A stretch of DNA of 64,000 bases, taken from contig NZ_JAZKUG010000001.1 in the NCBI RefSeq assembly GCF_036625195.1, forward strand, positions 682,001-746,000. Reading direction: 5' to 3'. The notes beneath the pieces were generated by a model. The model was not told where the DNA came from. It saw nothing but the letters and a program-made list of their open reading frames with translations, and ran no database searches. This document shows, piece by piece, positions 51,975-60,450 of this stretch (its first letter is position 1; each line of letters begins with the position of its first letter). The DNA comes from Accumulibacter sp. GTDB lineage: Bacteria; Pseudomonadota; Gammaproteobacteria; Burkholderiales; Rhodocyclaceae. A program made the translations under genes and the position numbers.

Positions 51975-53393
51975 TCAACGTTCCGAGAAGGCACGTGCCC
52001 TGGCACGAAGAACTGGTTTGAGGAGGTACGAGAGGACGCTCTTGTCGCCGGTGACGATATCCACCTCGGCCACCATACCGGGAATGACCGGCAGATTGTT
52101 GCCGAGCGTCGGTTGGTGCGTGCGTACGCGAACGACGTAGAACGCATTGCCCTTGTCGTCGACCACGGTGTCGGCACCGATGTGCTCCAGCTTGCCTTCG
52201 AGACCACCGTAGATGGCGAAATCGTAGGCCGTGAACTTGACGACGGCTTTCTGACCCGGATGCAGGAAGGCGATGTCACGCGGATGGACCCGTGCTTCGA
52301 GAAGGAGGTTATCCTCCAGCGGGACGATTTCGACGATGTCCTTCCCCGGCTGGACGACACCACCGACCGTGTTGACCAACAGACGCTTGACCGTGCCCTT
52401 GACCGGGGAACGCAGGACCGATCGGCTGACCTTGTCGGAGAGGCCGACCCCTCCTTCGGCGAGGCTCTTCAGACGGGCCATCGTCTCCGCCAATTCCTTT
52501 CCAGCCTCGTTGCGAAAGGCCAGGGCGACTTCCTCGATCTTGCGGTTGGCTTCGTTGATGGCCGACTGCAGGCGGCCGATCTGCGCCGCAGCCATTTCAC
52601 GCTCGCCGCGGAATCGCGCCACGTCGCGCTCGAGGCGCAGCAGTTCGACTTCCGATACGGCACCCGAGCCGATCAGCGGTTTCGTCACCGCGAGTTCCCG
52701 TGCCGCCAGTTCATGCGCCTTGCTCGCCTGCTCGTGCCTGGCACGCACCTCGACCAGTTCCTGCTGGCGCTGCGCGAGTTGCTGGCGAGCGATCGAGATC
52801 GTCGTCTCGAGTTCGCTGCGCCGGGACTCGTACAGGCGTCGCTCCTCTTCGGCGGTCTTCGGGTCCTCCTGCAGAACCTCGTCCGGAAGCGCAAACGCAC
52901 CACCTTCGGCGAGGGCCCGCAAGCGTGCGGCCTTTGCCACCAGCGCTGTGTACTGCACTCGGCTCTCGCGCACCGACGAGACGAAGCGCGTCTGGTCGAT
53001 ACGCAGCAGGATCTGCTCGGGCTCGACGATATCCCCTTCGTGGACCAGGATCTCGTCCACGACGCCGCCGTCGAGACTCTGCAGCACCTGCAACTGGCGC
53101 GACGGGATGACCTTGCCCTCACCACGCGTCACCTCGTCCACCCGCGTCACCGCTGCCCACATCACGAACACGGCGAAAGCGACTGCAATCGACTTCAGCA
53201 GAACACGCGCCCGCAGAGGCTCCTGCTGCAGGATGGCGTAATCGCTGTCGGCGGCAAAACCCTGTTGCTCACGCTCCTTCTCAACGTTGATCGCACGATT
53301 CACCCAGGAGTCGAAGGCCGGCTGCAGGCGCGTCCGCAGCCACTCGAGTCCGCCGAGGAGACGACGCAGGAGGACGAGCAGCGGCTTGCTCAT
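51975..53393 (-). CDS. lapC: HlyD-family membrane fusion protein of the adhesin exporter (LapC-like)
   Basis: Periplasmic adaptor of a type I secretion system, 472 aa, linking the ABC exporter to the TolC-like channel. One N-terminal membrane helix (SIAVAFAVFVMWAAVTRV) is followed by the first half of the lipoyl domain (GEGKVIPSRQLQVLQSLDGG), long coiled-coil helices (about 160-330) and a C-terminal beta-barrel region with PGKDIVEIVPLEDNLLLEA. The ATG overlaps the lapB stop (53390-53393), showing coupled translation. Confidence 0.94.
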   Translation of the reverse strand: MSKPLLVLLRRLLGGLEWLRTRLQPAFDSWVNRAINVEKEREQQGFAADSDYAILQQEPLRARVLLKSIAVAFAVFVMWAAVTRVDEVTRGEGKVIPSRQLQVLQSLDGGVVDEILVHEGDIVEPEQILLRIDQTRFVSSVRESRVQYTALVAKAARLRALAEGGAFALPDEVLQEDPKTAEEERRLYESRRSELETTISIARQQLAQRQQELVEVRARHEQASKAHELAARELAVTKPLIGSGAVSEVELLRLERDVARFRGEREMAAAQIGRLQSAINEANRKIEEVALAFRNEAGKELAETMARLKSLAEGGVGLSDKVSRSVLRSPVKGTVKRLLVNTVGGVVQPGKDIVEIVPLEDNLLLEARVHPRDIAFLHPGQKAVVKFTAYDFAIYGGLEGKLEHIGADTVVDDKGNAFYVVRVRTHQPTLGNNLPVIPGMVAEVDIVTGDKSVLSYLLKPVLRARARAFSER

Positions 53394-55588
53394 GGCGTTG
53401 CCCGTCCGACTCGCCCGGACTGCAGGGCGGCGACTACCTCTGCGCGCGGTCCATCGGCGACGATGCGACCCTCATCAACGACGATGATTCTCGTCGCAAG
53501 GTCGATCAGACTCGTCCGATGGGTGACGAGGACCACCGTCTTGTGCGCCGCGAAGCGCATCAGGCGCTCCTTGAAAGCCTGTTCGGTCGAGAAATCCATC
53601 GCGCTGGTCGGTTCATCGAACAACAGGATCGGCGGATCCAGCAGGACCGCGCGGGCGATCGCCACCTCCTGCCGCTGACCTCCCGAGAGCGATTCCCCGC
53701 GCTCGCCGATGAGCATGTCGAAGCCCTTCGGGTGGCGATTGACGAACGGCGCCAGGCCAGCGAGCTCGGCGGCGGCGACGATCGCCTCATCATCGGCGTA
53801 GGGTGCGCCGATGGCGATGTTTTCGCGCAGGGTACCGTAGAAGAGGGTCGCGTCCTGGCCGACGCAACCGATGTTGCGCCGCAGGTCGGCCGGGTCGAGC
53901 TGACGCAGGTCGATGCCGTCGATGCGGACGACGCCGCTGCCCGGCTGGTAGAGACCGAGCATCAGCTTCTGCAGCGTGCTCTTGCCGGAGCCGGTGCGGC
54001 CGATGATGACGACGCGCTCGCCCGGCACGATGCGCAGCGAGACGTTGCGCAACGCCGCTTCGCCCTGCTCCGGATAGCTGAATGAAACGTCGCGGAACTC
54101 GATCTCGCCGCTGAGTTCCGGTCGATGGACGAAGGCCGTCGCGTCCGGGCGCTCGATCGGCTGCGCCATCATCTGGTCCAGTGAGGACAGGGCCATGCGC
54201 GCGTTCTGATACTGCATCAGCAGTCCGACTGCCTGCGCCAGCGGCGCGATGGCGCGGCCACCGAGCATGCTGATGGCGATCAGCCCGCCCATGGTCAGCA
54301 GGCGTTCCTGGATCAGGTAGACACCGGCGATCACCAAGGCGACGCTGACCACCTGCGTCACCGCTGCCGCTCCGTTGCTGGCCGACGACGACAGCAGGCG
54401 CAGTTGCACCCCGCTGCGCGCGAGGAACGCCGTCGTCCGCTCCCACTTGTTCTGGACGACACCCTCGGCACACTGCGTCTTGATCGTCTCCAGCGCCGTC
54501 AGGCTCTCGATCAGTGCGGCATTGCGCTGCGCCGCGGCGCGGTAAGTCGTTTCCGCCAGCTCGTGCATCCGGTGCTGCACGAGATAGGCGTAGACCACGC
54601 CGACGACCAGGCCCAGCAACGGGATCAGGACCAGGGGCCAGGCGATCCAGACGATCAGCAGCAGGAAGATCAGCGCGAAGGGCAGATCGATCAACGCCGA
54701 GACGGTGGCCGAGGCGATGAAGTCGCGCACCGATTCGAACGAACGCAGGTTGGCGGCGAAGGAGCCCACCGACGCCGGTCTCGTCTCGAGGCGCATGCCG
54801 AGAACCCGCTCCATGATCAACGCCGACAGCTTGACGTCGATGCGCGCGCTGGCGAGGTCGATGAAGCGGCCGCGCAGCAGGCGCAGCATGTAGTCCATGG
54901 CGATCACCAGGAGCACGCCAAGCGCCAGCATCCACAGCGTGTCGGTGGCGTTGTTGGGAACGACGCGATCGTAGACGTTCATCACGAACAGCGGCATGAC
55001 CAGGGCGAAAACATTGACCAGAAGCGCGGCACCGAGCACGTCGCGGTACAGGCCCCGCTGTTCGATAAGCGCCCCCCAGAACCAATGACGATCGGCCACC
55101 TGGCCGACTTCCGGCGTGCGGGCATCGAAGCTGAAGCGCGGTCGGGCGAAGATGACGATGCCGAGGTAGCGCTCGCCCAGCACCGCACGTGGCAGCAGGA
55201 CCTCTCCCTGGCCGGTCTCGGCAAAGAGCAGGCGAGCCGTTTCGCCGTCATCCTGCCAACCGAGGAGAACACAGGCCTCGTCGCCCGCGAGGAGCAGGAT
55301 CACCGGCAGCAGGCTGCCATCGATGCGCTCGAGAGGACGGCGGACGATCCGGCTGGCCATCCCCGCCCGCGAAGCCGCGCGCGAGAAGAGCGAAGGAGTG
55401 AGTCGCTCGGCGCCCAAGGGAAGCCCGGCCGACAACGCTGCGCGCGTACTCGGTCGGCCATGGAGCCGCGTCAGTTCGACGAGACACGCCAGAAGTGGGT
55501 CGTGATGCAGGAGATCCTCGCGCAGACCAGCAGCGGACCGGCCGCGCTCGCCGCTGGCCGTCGTGTCCTGTGCGGGCGTGACCGGCAT
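53390..55588 (-). CDS. lapB: Type I secretion ABC exporter (LapB-like)
   Basis: ABC transporter of 732 aa that powers export of the giant adhesin. Order: an N-terminal peptidase-C39-like domain (about 25-150; no recognisable catalytic Cys motif, so probably a substrate-docking domain only), six membrane helices (about 170-450), then the ATPase with Walker A GRTGSGKST, signature LSGGQRQ, Walker B ILLFDEPTSAMD and the switch His in LVTHR. The ATG at 55588 has GGAG about ten bases upstream; a GTG sits one codon earlier. It heads the lapB-lapC-luxR-lapA unit. Confidence 0.95.
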   Translation of the reverse strand: MPVTPAQDTTASGERGRSAAGLREDLLHHDPLLACLVELTRLHGRPSTRAALSAGLPLGAERLTPSLFSRAASRAGMASRIVRRPLERIDGSLLPVILLLAGDEACVLLGWQDDGETARLLFAETGQGEVLLPRAVLGERYLGIVIFARPRFSFDARTPEVGQVADRHWFWGALIEQRGLYRDVLGAALLVNVFALVMPLFVMNVYDRVVPNNATDTLWMLALGVLLVIAMDYMLRLLRGRFIDLASARIDVKLSALIMERVLGMRLETRPASVGSFAANLRSFESVRDFIASATVSALIDLPFALIFLLLIVWIAWPLVLIPLLGLVVGVVYAYLVQHRMHELAETTYRAAAQRNAALIESLTALETIKTQCAEGVVQNKWERTTAFLARSGVQLRLLSSSASNGAAAVTQVVSVALVIAGVYLIQERLLTMGGLIAISMLGGRAIAPLAQAVGLLMQYQNARMALSSLDQMMAQPIERPDATAFVHRPELSGEIEFRDVSFSYPEQGEAALRNVSLRIVPGERVVIIGRTGSGKSTLQKLMLGLYQPGSGVVRIDGIDLRQLDPADLRRNIGCVGQDATLFYGTLRENIAIGAPYADDEAIVAAAELAGLAPFVNRHPKGFDMLIGERGESLSGGQRQEVAIARAVLLDPPILLFDEPTSAMDFSTEQAFKERLMRFAAHKTVVLVTHRTSLIDLATRIIVVDEGRIVADGPRAEVVAALQSGRVGRATP

Positions 55589-55708
55589 CACACGGGCTCC
55601 AGCCGCGGCTTCGGCAACTGCGGCTCGTCACAAAGGGCGGACTCGTGACAGATCGCCATCAAGATTGTTTCCTCCTCGTCAATCCACCGGGTACACCTTC
55701 GATCCGGC

Positions 55709-55736
55709 ATCTTAGCTTACGGCAGCGCGACTGCAA
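55709..55736 (-). promoter_or_regulatory. Candidate sigma70 promoter for lapB-lapC-luxR-lapA
   Basis: Minus strand: -35 TTGCAG (55731-55736), 16-base spacer, -10 TAAGAT (55709-55714), about 120 bp before lapB. The hexamers match the consensus only moderately. Confidence 0.35.
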
Positions 55737-55771
55737 TGCTTGAGCGCGCCGCTCGAAGGAACCGGCAAACG

Positions 55772-55801
55772 CTGCGATGCTGCATTGCGGTAAGTTAGAA
55801 T
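55772..55801 (+). promoter_or_regulatory. Candidate promoter for the FAD/Fe-S oxidoreductase
   Basis: -10 TAGAAT (55796-55801, 5 of 6) with a weak -35 CTGCGA (55772-55777) 18 bases upstream, just before the gene at 55831. It is divergent from the lapB promoter. Confidence 0.35.
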
Positions 55802-55830
55802 GCATCCTTTGGCAGCCGCCGGGAACATGC

Positions 55831-58800
55831 ATGGACGCACGCCTGCGCGAGATTCCCTACAACTACACGTCGTTTTCCGATCGCGAGATCGTCATACGCC
55901 TGCTCGGCGAAGAGATGTGGCTGCTGCTCGACCAGTTGCGCGCCGAGCGGGTCACCGGCCGATCGGCACGCATGCTCTACGAGGTGCTCGGCGACATCTG
56001 GGTGGTGCAGCGCAACCCGTACCTCGAGGACGATCTACTGGCCAGTGGCTCGCGCCGCGACGCGCTGGTCGACGCGCTGCGCCATCGCCTGCGCGAGATC
56101 GAAAAGCGGCGGCACGGCAACAGCCGCGTACAGCAGTTGCTGGTCGCCGCAGGCAAGGCGGTCGACGACTTCGAGCGGCACTTCGCCGAGACGGTCCGGC
56201 TGCGTGCCCGGGCCACCCGCGTGCTGGCGAGGCACACGCGCCGCGACAACATCGCCTTCGATGCGCTGGCGCGCGTCTCGCATGTCACGGACGCCACCGA
56301 CTGGCGCGTCGAGTATCCCTTTGTCGTCCTCCATCCAGACAGCGAGGCGGAGATCGCACTGCTGGTGCGTGACTGCATCGAGCTCGGTCTGAGCATCATC
56401 CCGCGTGGCGGCGGCACCGGCTACACGGGGGGCGCGATCCCCCTGACCCCGCTCGCCGCCGTCATCAACACGGAGAAGTTGATCGACCTCGGCGCCGTCG
56501 AGGAGCTGACGCTACCCGGTTGCGACAGGCCCTGCGCGACGATCCGCACCGGCGCCGGAGTCGTCACCGCCCGCGTCGCCGAAGCCGCCGCTGCTGCCGG
56601 CCACGTCTTCGCCGTCGACCCGACGTCGGCCGAGGCCTCGTGCATCGGCGGCAACATCGCGATGAACGCCGGCGGCAAGAAGGCCGTACTCTGGGGCACC
56701 GCCCTCGACAATCTGGTCTGGTGGAAGATGGTCGACGCCACCGGGCACGAAATGGAGATCACCCGCCTCGATCACAACCTGGGCAAGATCCACGAACAGG
56801 AATGGGTGCGCTTCGAGATCAGGCGCCTGCGACGCGACGGTCGCACCCCCTATGGCGAACCCGAAATCCTCACGGTCCCCGGGGTGCAGTTTCGCCGCAG
56901 CGGCCTCGGCAAGGATGTCACCGACAAGTTCCTCGCCGGTCTGCCGGGAGTGCAGAAAGAGGGAACCGACGGCCTGATCGTCGCCGCGCGCTGGGTCCTG
57001 CATCGGATGCCGCGGCACACGCGGACCGTCTGCCTCGAATTCTTCGGCCAAGTGCGCGAAGCCGTGCCAGCGATCGTCGAGATCACCGATCACTTCAAGC
57101 CCGGCGGTGCCGGCAGACTCAGCGGTGTCCTGCTTGCCGGCCTCGAGCACCTCGACGAGCGCTACCTGCGCGCCGTCGGCTACGCCACCAAGGCAAAGCG
57201 TCGCGCGGAAACCGCCGGGCGCCCGAAGATGGTGCTGCTGGGCGACATCGTCGGTGACGATGAGACGACCGTGATGCGCGCCGCGTCGGAGGTCGTGCGC
57301 CTGTGCAACCTGCGCGGCGCCGAGGGTTTCATCGCCGTCGACGGCGAAACACGGCGCAAGTTCTGGCTCGACCGCGCGCGCACCGCTGCCATCTCCCGCC
57401 ATACCAATGCCTTCAAGCTAAATGAGGACGTGGTGATTCCACTGCCGCGCATGGGTGAGTACTGTGACGGCATCGAGCGCATCAACATCGAGCTGTCGCT
57501 GCGCAACAAGCTGGCGCTGTGCGATGCGCTGGAGCGCTTCCTGCGCGGCAGCCTGCCGCTGCATCAGGGCGACGCCGCGCTGGACGAGGAGGCACTGGTC
57601 GGCGAGCGGCGGGCGGCTGCGCTGGAGGCAGTCAGCGGCGTGCGCTGCCGCTGGCAATGGCTGTTCGACCACCTCGACCTGCCACTGGCGGAGGCGGAGA
57701 AGCAGTTCGACGCGTTGGGCATCTCTGCCGGACCGCTGCAGAACCAGGCGCCGGCGCCAACGCTGTTCCATCGTCTGCAGGACCACTCACTGCGCGTTTC
57801 GTGGAAGACGGAGCTCCGGCCGCAGCTCGCGGGAATCTTCGACGGGGTCGTCTATCGCCCGGTGCTCGAGCAGATCGCGACGATCCAGCGCCGGGTCCTG
57901 CGCAGCCGCCTGTTCGTCGCCCTGCACATGCACGCCGGCGATGGCAACGTGCATACGAACATACCGGTCAACTCGGATGACTACGAGATGCTGCGGACGG
58001 CCTACGCGGTCGTCGAACGCATCATGCACCTGGCGCGCGCGCTCGATGGCGTCGTCTCCGGCGAGCACGGGATCGGCATGACCAAGCTCGAGTTCCTCAG
58101 CGAAGCGGAGATGCAGCCGTTTCGCGACTACAAGTCGAGGGTCGATCCCGCCGGTCGTTTCAACAAGGGCAAACTCCTTCCGGGCGGCGACCTGGCGCGG
58201 GCGTATACCCCGTCCTTCTCGCTGCTCGGGACCGAATCGCTGATCATGGAACAATCCGAGATCGGCCACATCGCAGCGATGGTCAAGGACTGTCTGCGCT
58301 GCGGCAAGTGCAAGCCGGTGTGCTCGACGCACGTGCCGCGCGCCAACCTCCTCTACTCGCCACGCAACAAGATCCTCGCGACCTCGCTGCTGATCGAGGC
58401 CTTCCTCTATGAGGAACAGACTCGCCGCGGCGTCTCTCTGCGGCATTTCGACGAGTTCAGCGACGTCGCCGATCACTGCACCATCTGCCACAAGTGCGTC
58501 CACCCCTGTCCGGTCGATATCGACTTCGGTGACGTTTCGATCGGCATGCGCAACCTGCTGCGCGAACAGGGACGAAAGAAGTTCGTCCCTGCCAAGGCGG
58601 CAGCGATGGCCTTCCTGACGATGAAGGATCCGGTGACGATCAAGCTCGTGCGCAAGCTGATGATCGACTGGGGCTACCGGGGACAGCGGCTGGCACATCG
58701 CGCTGCCGTGTCGCTGGGGCTGCTGCGCAGCCAGACCCGGCAGCCGCCGGCGACGGTCGGCGCGCCAGCGCTGCGCTCGCAGGTCATTCATTTCATCAAC

Positions 58801-59706
58801 AAGCCGCTGCCGTCCGGCTTGCCGAAGCGCACGGCGCGTGCGCTCCTCGACATCGAGGACGAGCGCATCGTGCCGATCATCCGTGACCCGCGAAAACTTG
58901 CCGCCGCGGATTACGATGGCGAAGCGGTATTCTATTTCCCGGGCTGCGGCTCGGAGCGCCTGTTCTCGCAGGTTGGACTGGCGACGCAGGCGATCCTCTG
59001 GGAGATCGGCGCGCAGACGGTGTTGCCGCCGGGCTATCTGTGCTGCGGCTATCCGCAGACGGCAGCCGGCGAAGCCGACCAGGGTCGCCGGATCACGACG
59101 GACAACCGGGTGCTCTTTCACCGTGTCGCCAACACGCTGAATTACCTGGATATCAAGACGATCATCGTCTCCTGCGGCACCTGCATGGACCAGCTCGAGA
59201 AGTACCACTTCGAGCAGATCTTCCCCGGCTGTCGCCTGCTCGACATTCACGAGTACCTCCTCGAAAAGGGTGTCCGGCTCCCTGGGATCAGCGGCAGCCG
59301 CTACCTGTACCACGACCCGTGTCATGCGCCGATGCGCACGATGCCGGGAATCAAGGTCGTCAACCAGCTGATGGGGCAGGCAGTCGAACTGTCCGAGCGC
59401 TGTTGCGGCGAGTCGGGAACGCTGGCGGTGACGCGCCCGGACGTATCGACGCAAGTCCGCTTCCGCAAGCAGGAAGTGATCGAAAAAGCTGCCGCCAGGC
59501 TGCGCGGCACGGGTTTCAGTGGCGAGGTCAAGCTCCTGACGGCCTGCCCTTCGTGCCTGCAGGGACTGTCGCGCTACAACGGCGACGCCGACACCGTCGC
59601 CGACTACATCGTCGTCGAGATCGTGCGCCGGCGGCTCGGCGATGACTGGATGGCGCGCTACCTCAGTGCCGCCAGCGATGGCGGCATCGAACGGGTCCTC
59701 CTCTAG
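55831..59706 (+). CDS. FAD-linked oxidoreductase fused to Fe-S and CCG domains (DUF3683 type, D-lactate/glycolate dehydrogenase-like)
   Basis: Protein of 1291 aa joining parts that are separate in most respiratory 2-hydroxyacid dehydrogenases. Order: DUF3683-like N-terminus (LREIPYNYTSFSDREIVIRL), FAD-binding domain with PRGGGTGYTGG (about 190), FAD-oxidase C-terminal domain ending near GEHGIGM (about 743), two 4Fe-4S motifs (CLRCGKCKPVC about 820; CTICHKCVHPCPV about 883) and two CCG domains (FPGCGSERL to YLCCGYP about 1036-1072; YHDPCHAPM to CCGESGT about 1159-1196). It probably oxidises D-lactate or a similar acid and passes electrons to quinone; the substrate is not determined. The ATG at 55831 is preferred over the open frame from 55777 because DUF3683 begins here. 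Confidence 0.9.
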   Translation: MDARLREIPYNYTSFSDREIVIRLLGEEMWLLLDQLRAERVTGRSARMLYEVLGDIWVVQRNPYLEDDLLASGSRRDALVDALRHRLREIEKRRHGNSRVQQLLVAAGKAVDDFERHFAETVRLRARATRVLARHTRRDNIAFDALARVSHVTDATDWRVEYPFVVLHPDSEAEIALLVRDCIELGLSIIPRGGGTGYTGGAIPLTPLAAVINTEKLIDLGAVEELTLPGCDRPCATIRTGAGVVTARVAEAAAAAGHVFAVDPTSAEASCIGGNIAMNAGGKKAVLWGTALDNLVWWKMVDATGHEMEITRLDHNLGKIHEQEWVRFEIRRLRRDGRTPYGEPEILTVPGVQFRRSGLGKDVTDKFLAGLPGVQKEGTDGLIVAARWVLHRMPRHTRTVCLEFFGQVREAVPAIVEITDHFKPGGAGRLSGVLLAGLEHLDERYLRAVGYATKAKRRAETAGRPKMVLLGDIVGDDETTVMRAASEVVRLCNLRGAEGFIAVDGETRRKFWLDRARTAAISRHTNAFKLNEDVVIPLPRMGEYCDGIERINIELSLRNKLALCDALERFLRGSLPLHQGDAALDEEALVGERRAAALEAVSGVRCRWQWLFDHLDLPLAEAEKQFDALGISAGPLQNQAPAPTLFHRLQDHSLRVSWKTELRPQLAGIFDGVVYRPVLEQIATIQRRVLRSRLFVALHMHAGDGNVHTNIPVNSDDYEMLRTAYAVVERIMHLARALDGVVSGEHGIGMTKLEFLSEAEMQPFRDYKSRVDPAGRFNKGKLLPGGDLARAYTPSFSLLGTESLIMEQSEIGHIAAMVKDCLRCGKCKPVCSTHVPRANLLYSPRNKILATSLLIEAFLYEEQTRRGVSLRHFDEFSDVADHCTICHKCVHPCPVDIDFGDVSIGMRNLLREQGRKKFVPAKAAAMAFLTMKDPVTIKLVRKLMIDWGYRGQRLAHRAAVSLGLLRSQTRQPPATVGAPALRSQVIHFINKPLPSGLPKRTARALLDIEDERIVPIIRDPRKLAAADYDGEAVFYFPGCGSERLFSQVGLATQAILWEIGAQTVLPPGYLCCGYPQTAAGEADQGRRITTDNRVLFHRVANTLNYLDIKTIIVSCGTCMDQLEKYHFEQIFPGCRLLDIHEYLLEKGVRLPGISGSRYLYHDPCHAPMRTMPGIKVVNQLMGQAVELSERCCGESGTLAVTRPDVSTQVRFRKQEVIEKAAARLRGTGFSGEVKLLTACPSCLQGLSRYNGDADTVADYIVVEIVRRRLGDDWMARYLSAASDGGIERVLL

Positions 59707-59979
59707 CAAGCCACAGCCAGCCGTCGCCCCCCGCTTGGCTCGCCGCGAGCCCCGACGGCACGCGCCTGCTTCTGCGCCGGCCGGCCGGTGCGTACACACA
59801 CGCGTCGGGGTCGGCGCTCCAAGCAAGGATCGATGCGCGACGACTGGTGAAGTTTGCCACAGGACTGCGTCTCTCAGCTCCCCGACCGTGACCTATTTCC
59901 TAACGCTGGTCCACCCGCGTGCGTATCGTTCGCCTCAAGGCGGCTCTGGAGCGCCGCGTGATTGACGAGGAGTCTGCAG

Positions 59980-60411
59980 GTGCCGGAACACCGTATCGAG
60001 GATTGTGAGCTGTGCCAATCACCTGGCGGAGAGGTGATCTGGGAGAGCGAGCTGTGTCGCGTCGTGGCCGTCGGTGACCCCGACTACCCCGGCTTCTGCC
60101 GCGTCATCCTCAACAGCCATGTGCGCGAAATGACTGATCTCAGCGAAGAGGAACGGATACGGCTGATGCACGTGCTGTTTGGCGTCGAGAAGGCGATTCG
60201 CGCCCTTTACCAGCCGGACAAGATCAATCTCGCGAGCCTCGGCAACATGACGCCGCATCTGCACTGGCACGTGATTCCGCGCTGGCGGGATGACCGGCAC
60301 TTCCCGCAGCCGGTCTGGGCAACGCCGCAGCGTGCGCACGCGGCGCACCGCCGCGAGGTCGACGGTCGTCGCCTGGCGGACCAGATCATCCACGCCCTAC
60401 GCACTCGCTAG
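59980..60411 (+). CDS. HIT-family protein
   Basis: Histidine-triad nucleotide-binding protein of 143 aa. The N-terminal CELC pair and C-terminal HLHWHVIPR give the H-x-H-x-H motif of HIT hydrolases acting on nucleotide phosphoramidates or dinucleoside polyphosphates. The GTG at 59980 has GAGGAG seven bases upstream and is preferred over the in-frame TTG at 59962. The 273-bp region before it holds no gene; a small G/C hairpin (59737-59751) without a T tract is the only structure seen. Confidence 0.9.
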   Translation: MPEHRIEDCELCQSPGGEVIWESELCRVVAVGDPDYPGFCRVILNSHVREMTDLSEEERIRLMHVLFGVEKAIRALYQPDKINLASLGNMTPHLHWHVIPRWRDDRHFPQPVWATPQRAHAAHRREVDGRRLADQIIHALRTR

Positions 60412-60450
60412 TGTTCGCTTCGCTTTATGGAAGAAAAAGAGGAGGACATC

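Noticed and set aside
59737..59751. Small hairpin GGCTCG-CCG-CGAGCC after the FAD/Fe-S oxidoreductase
   Set aside because: Six-base stem without a following T run; not enough to call a terminator.
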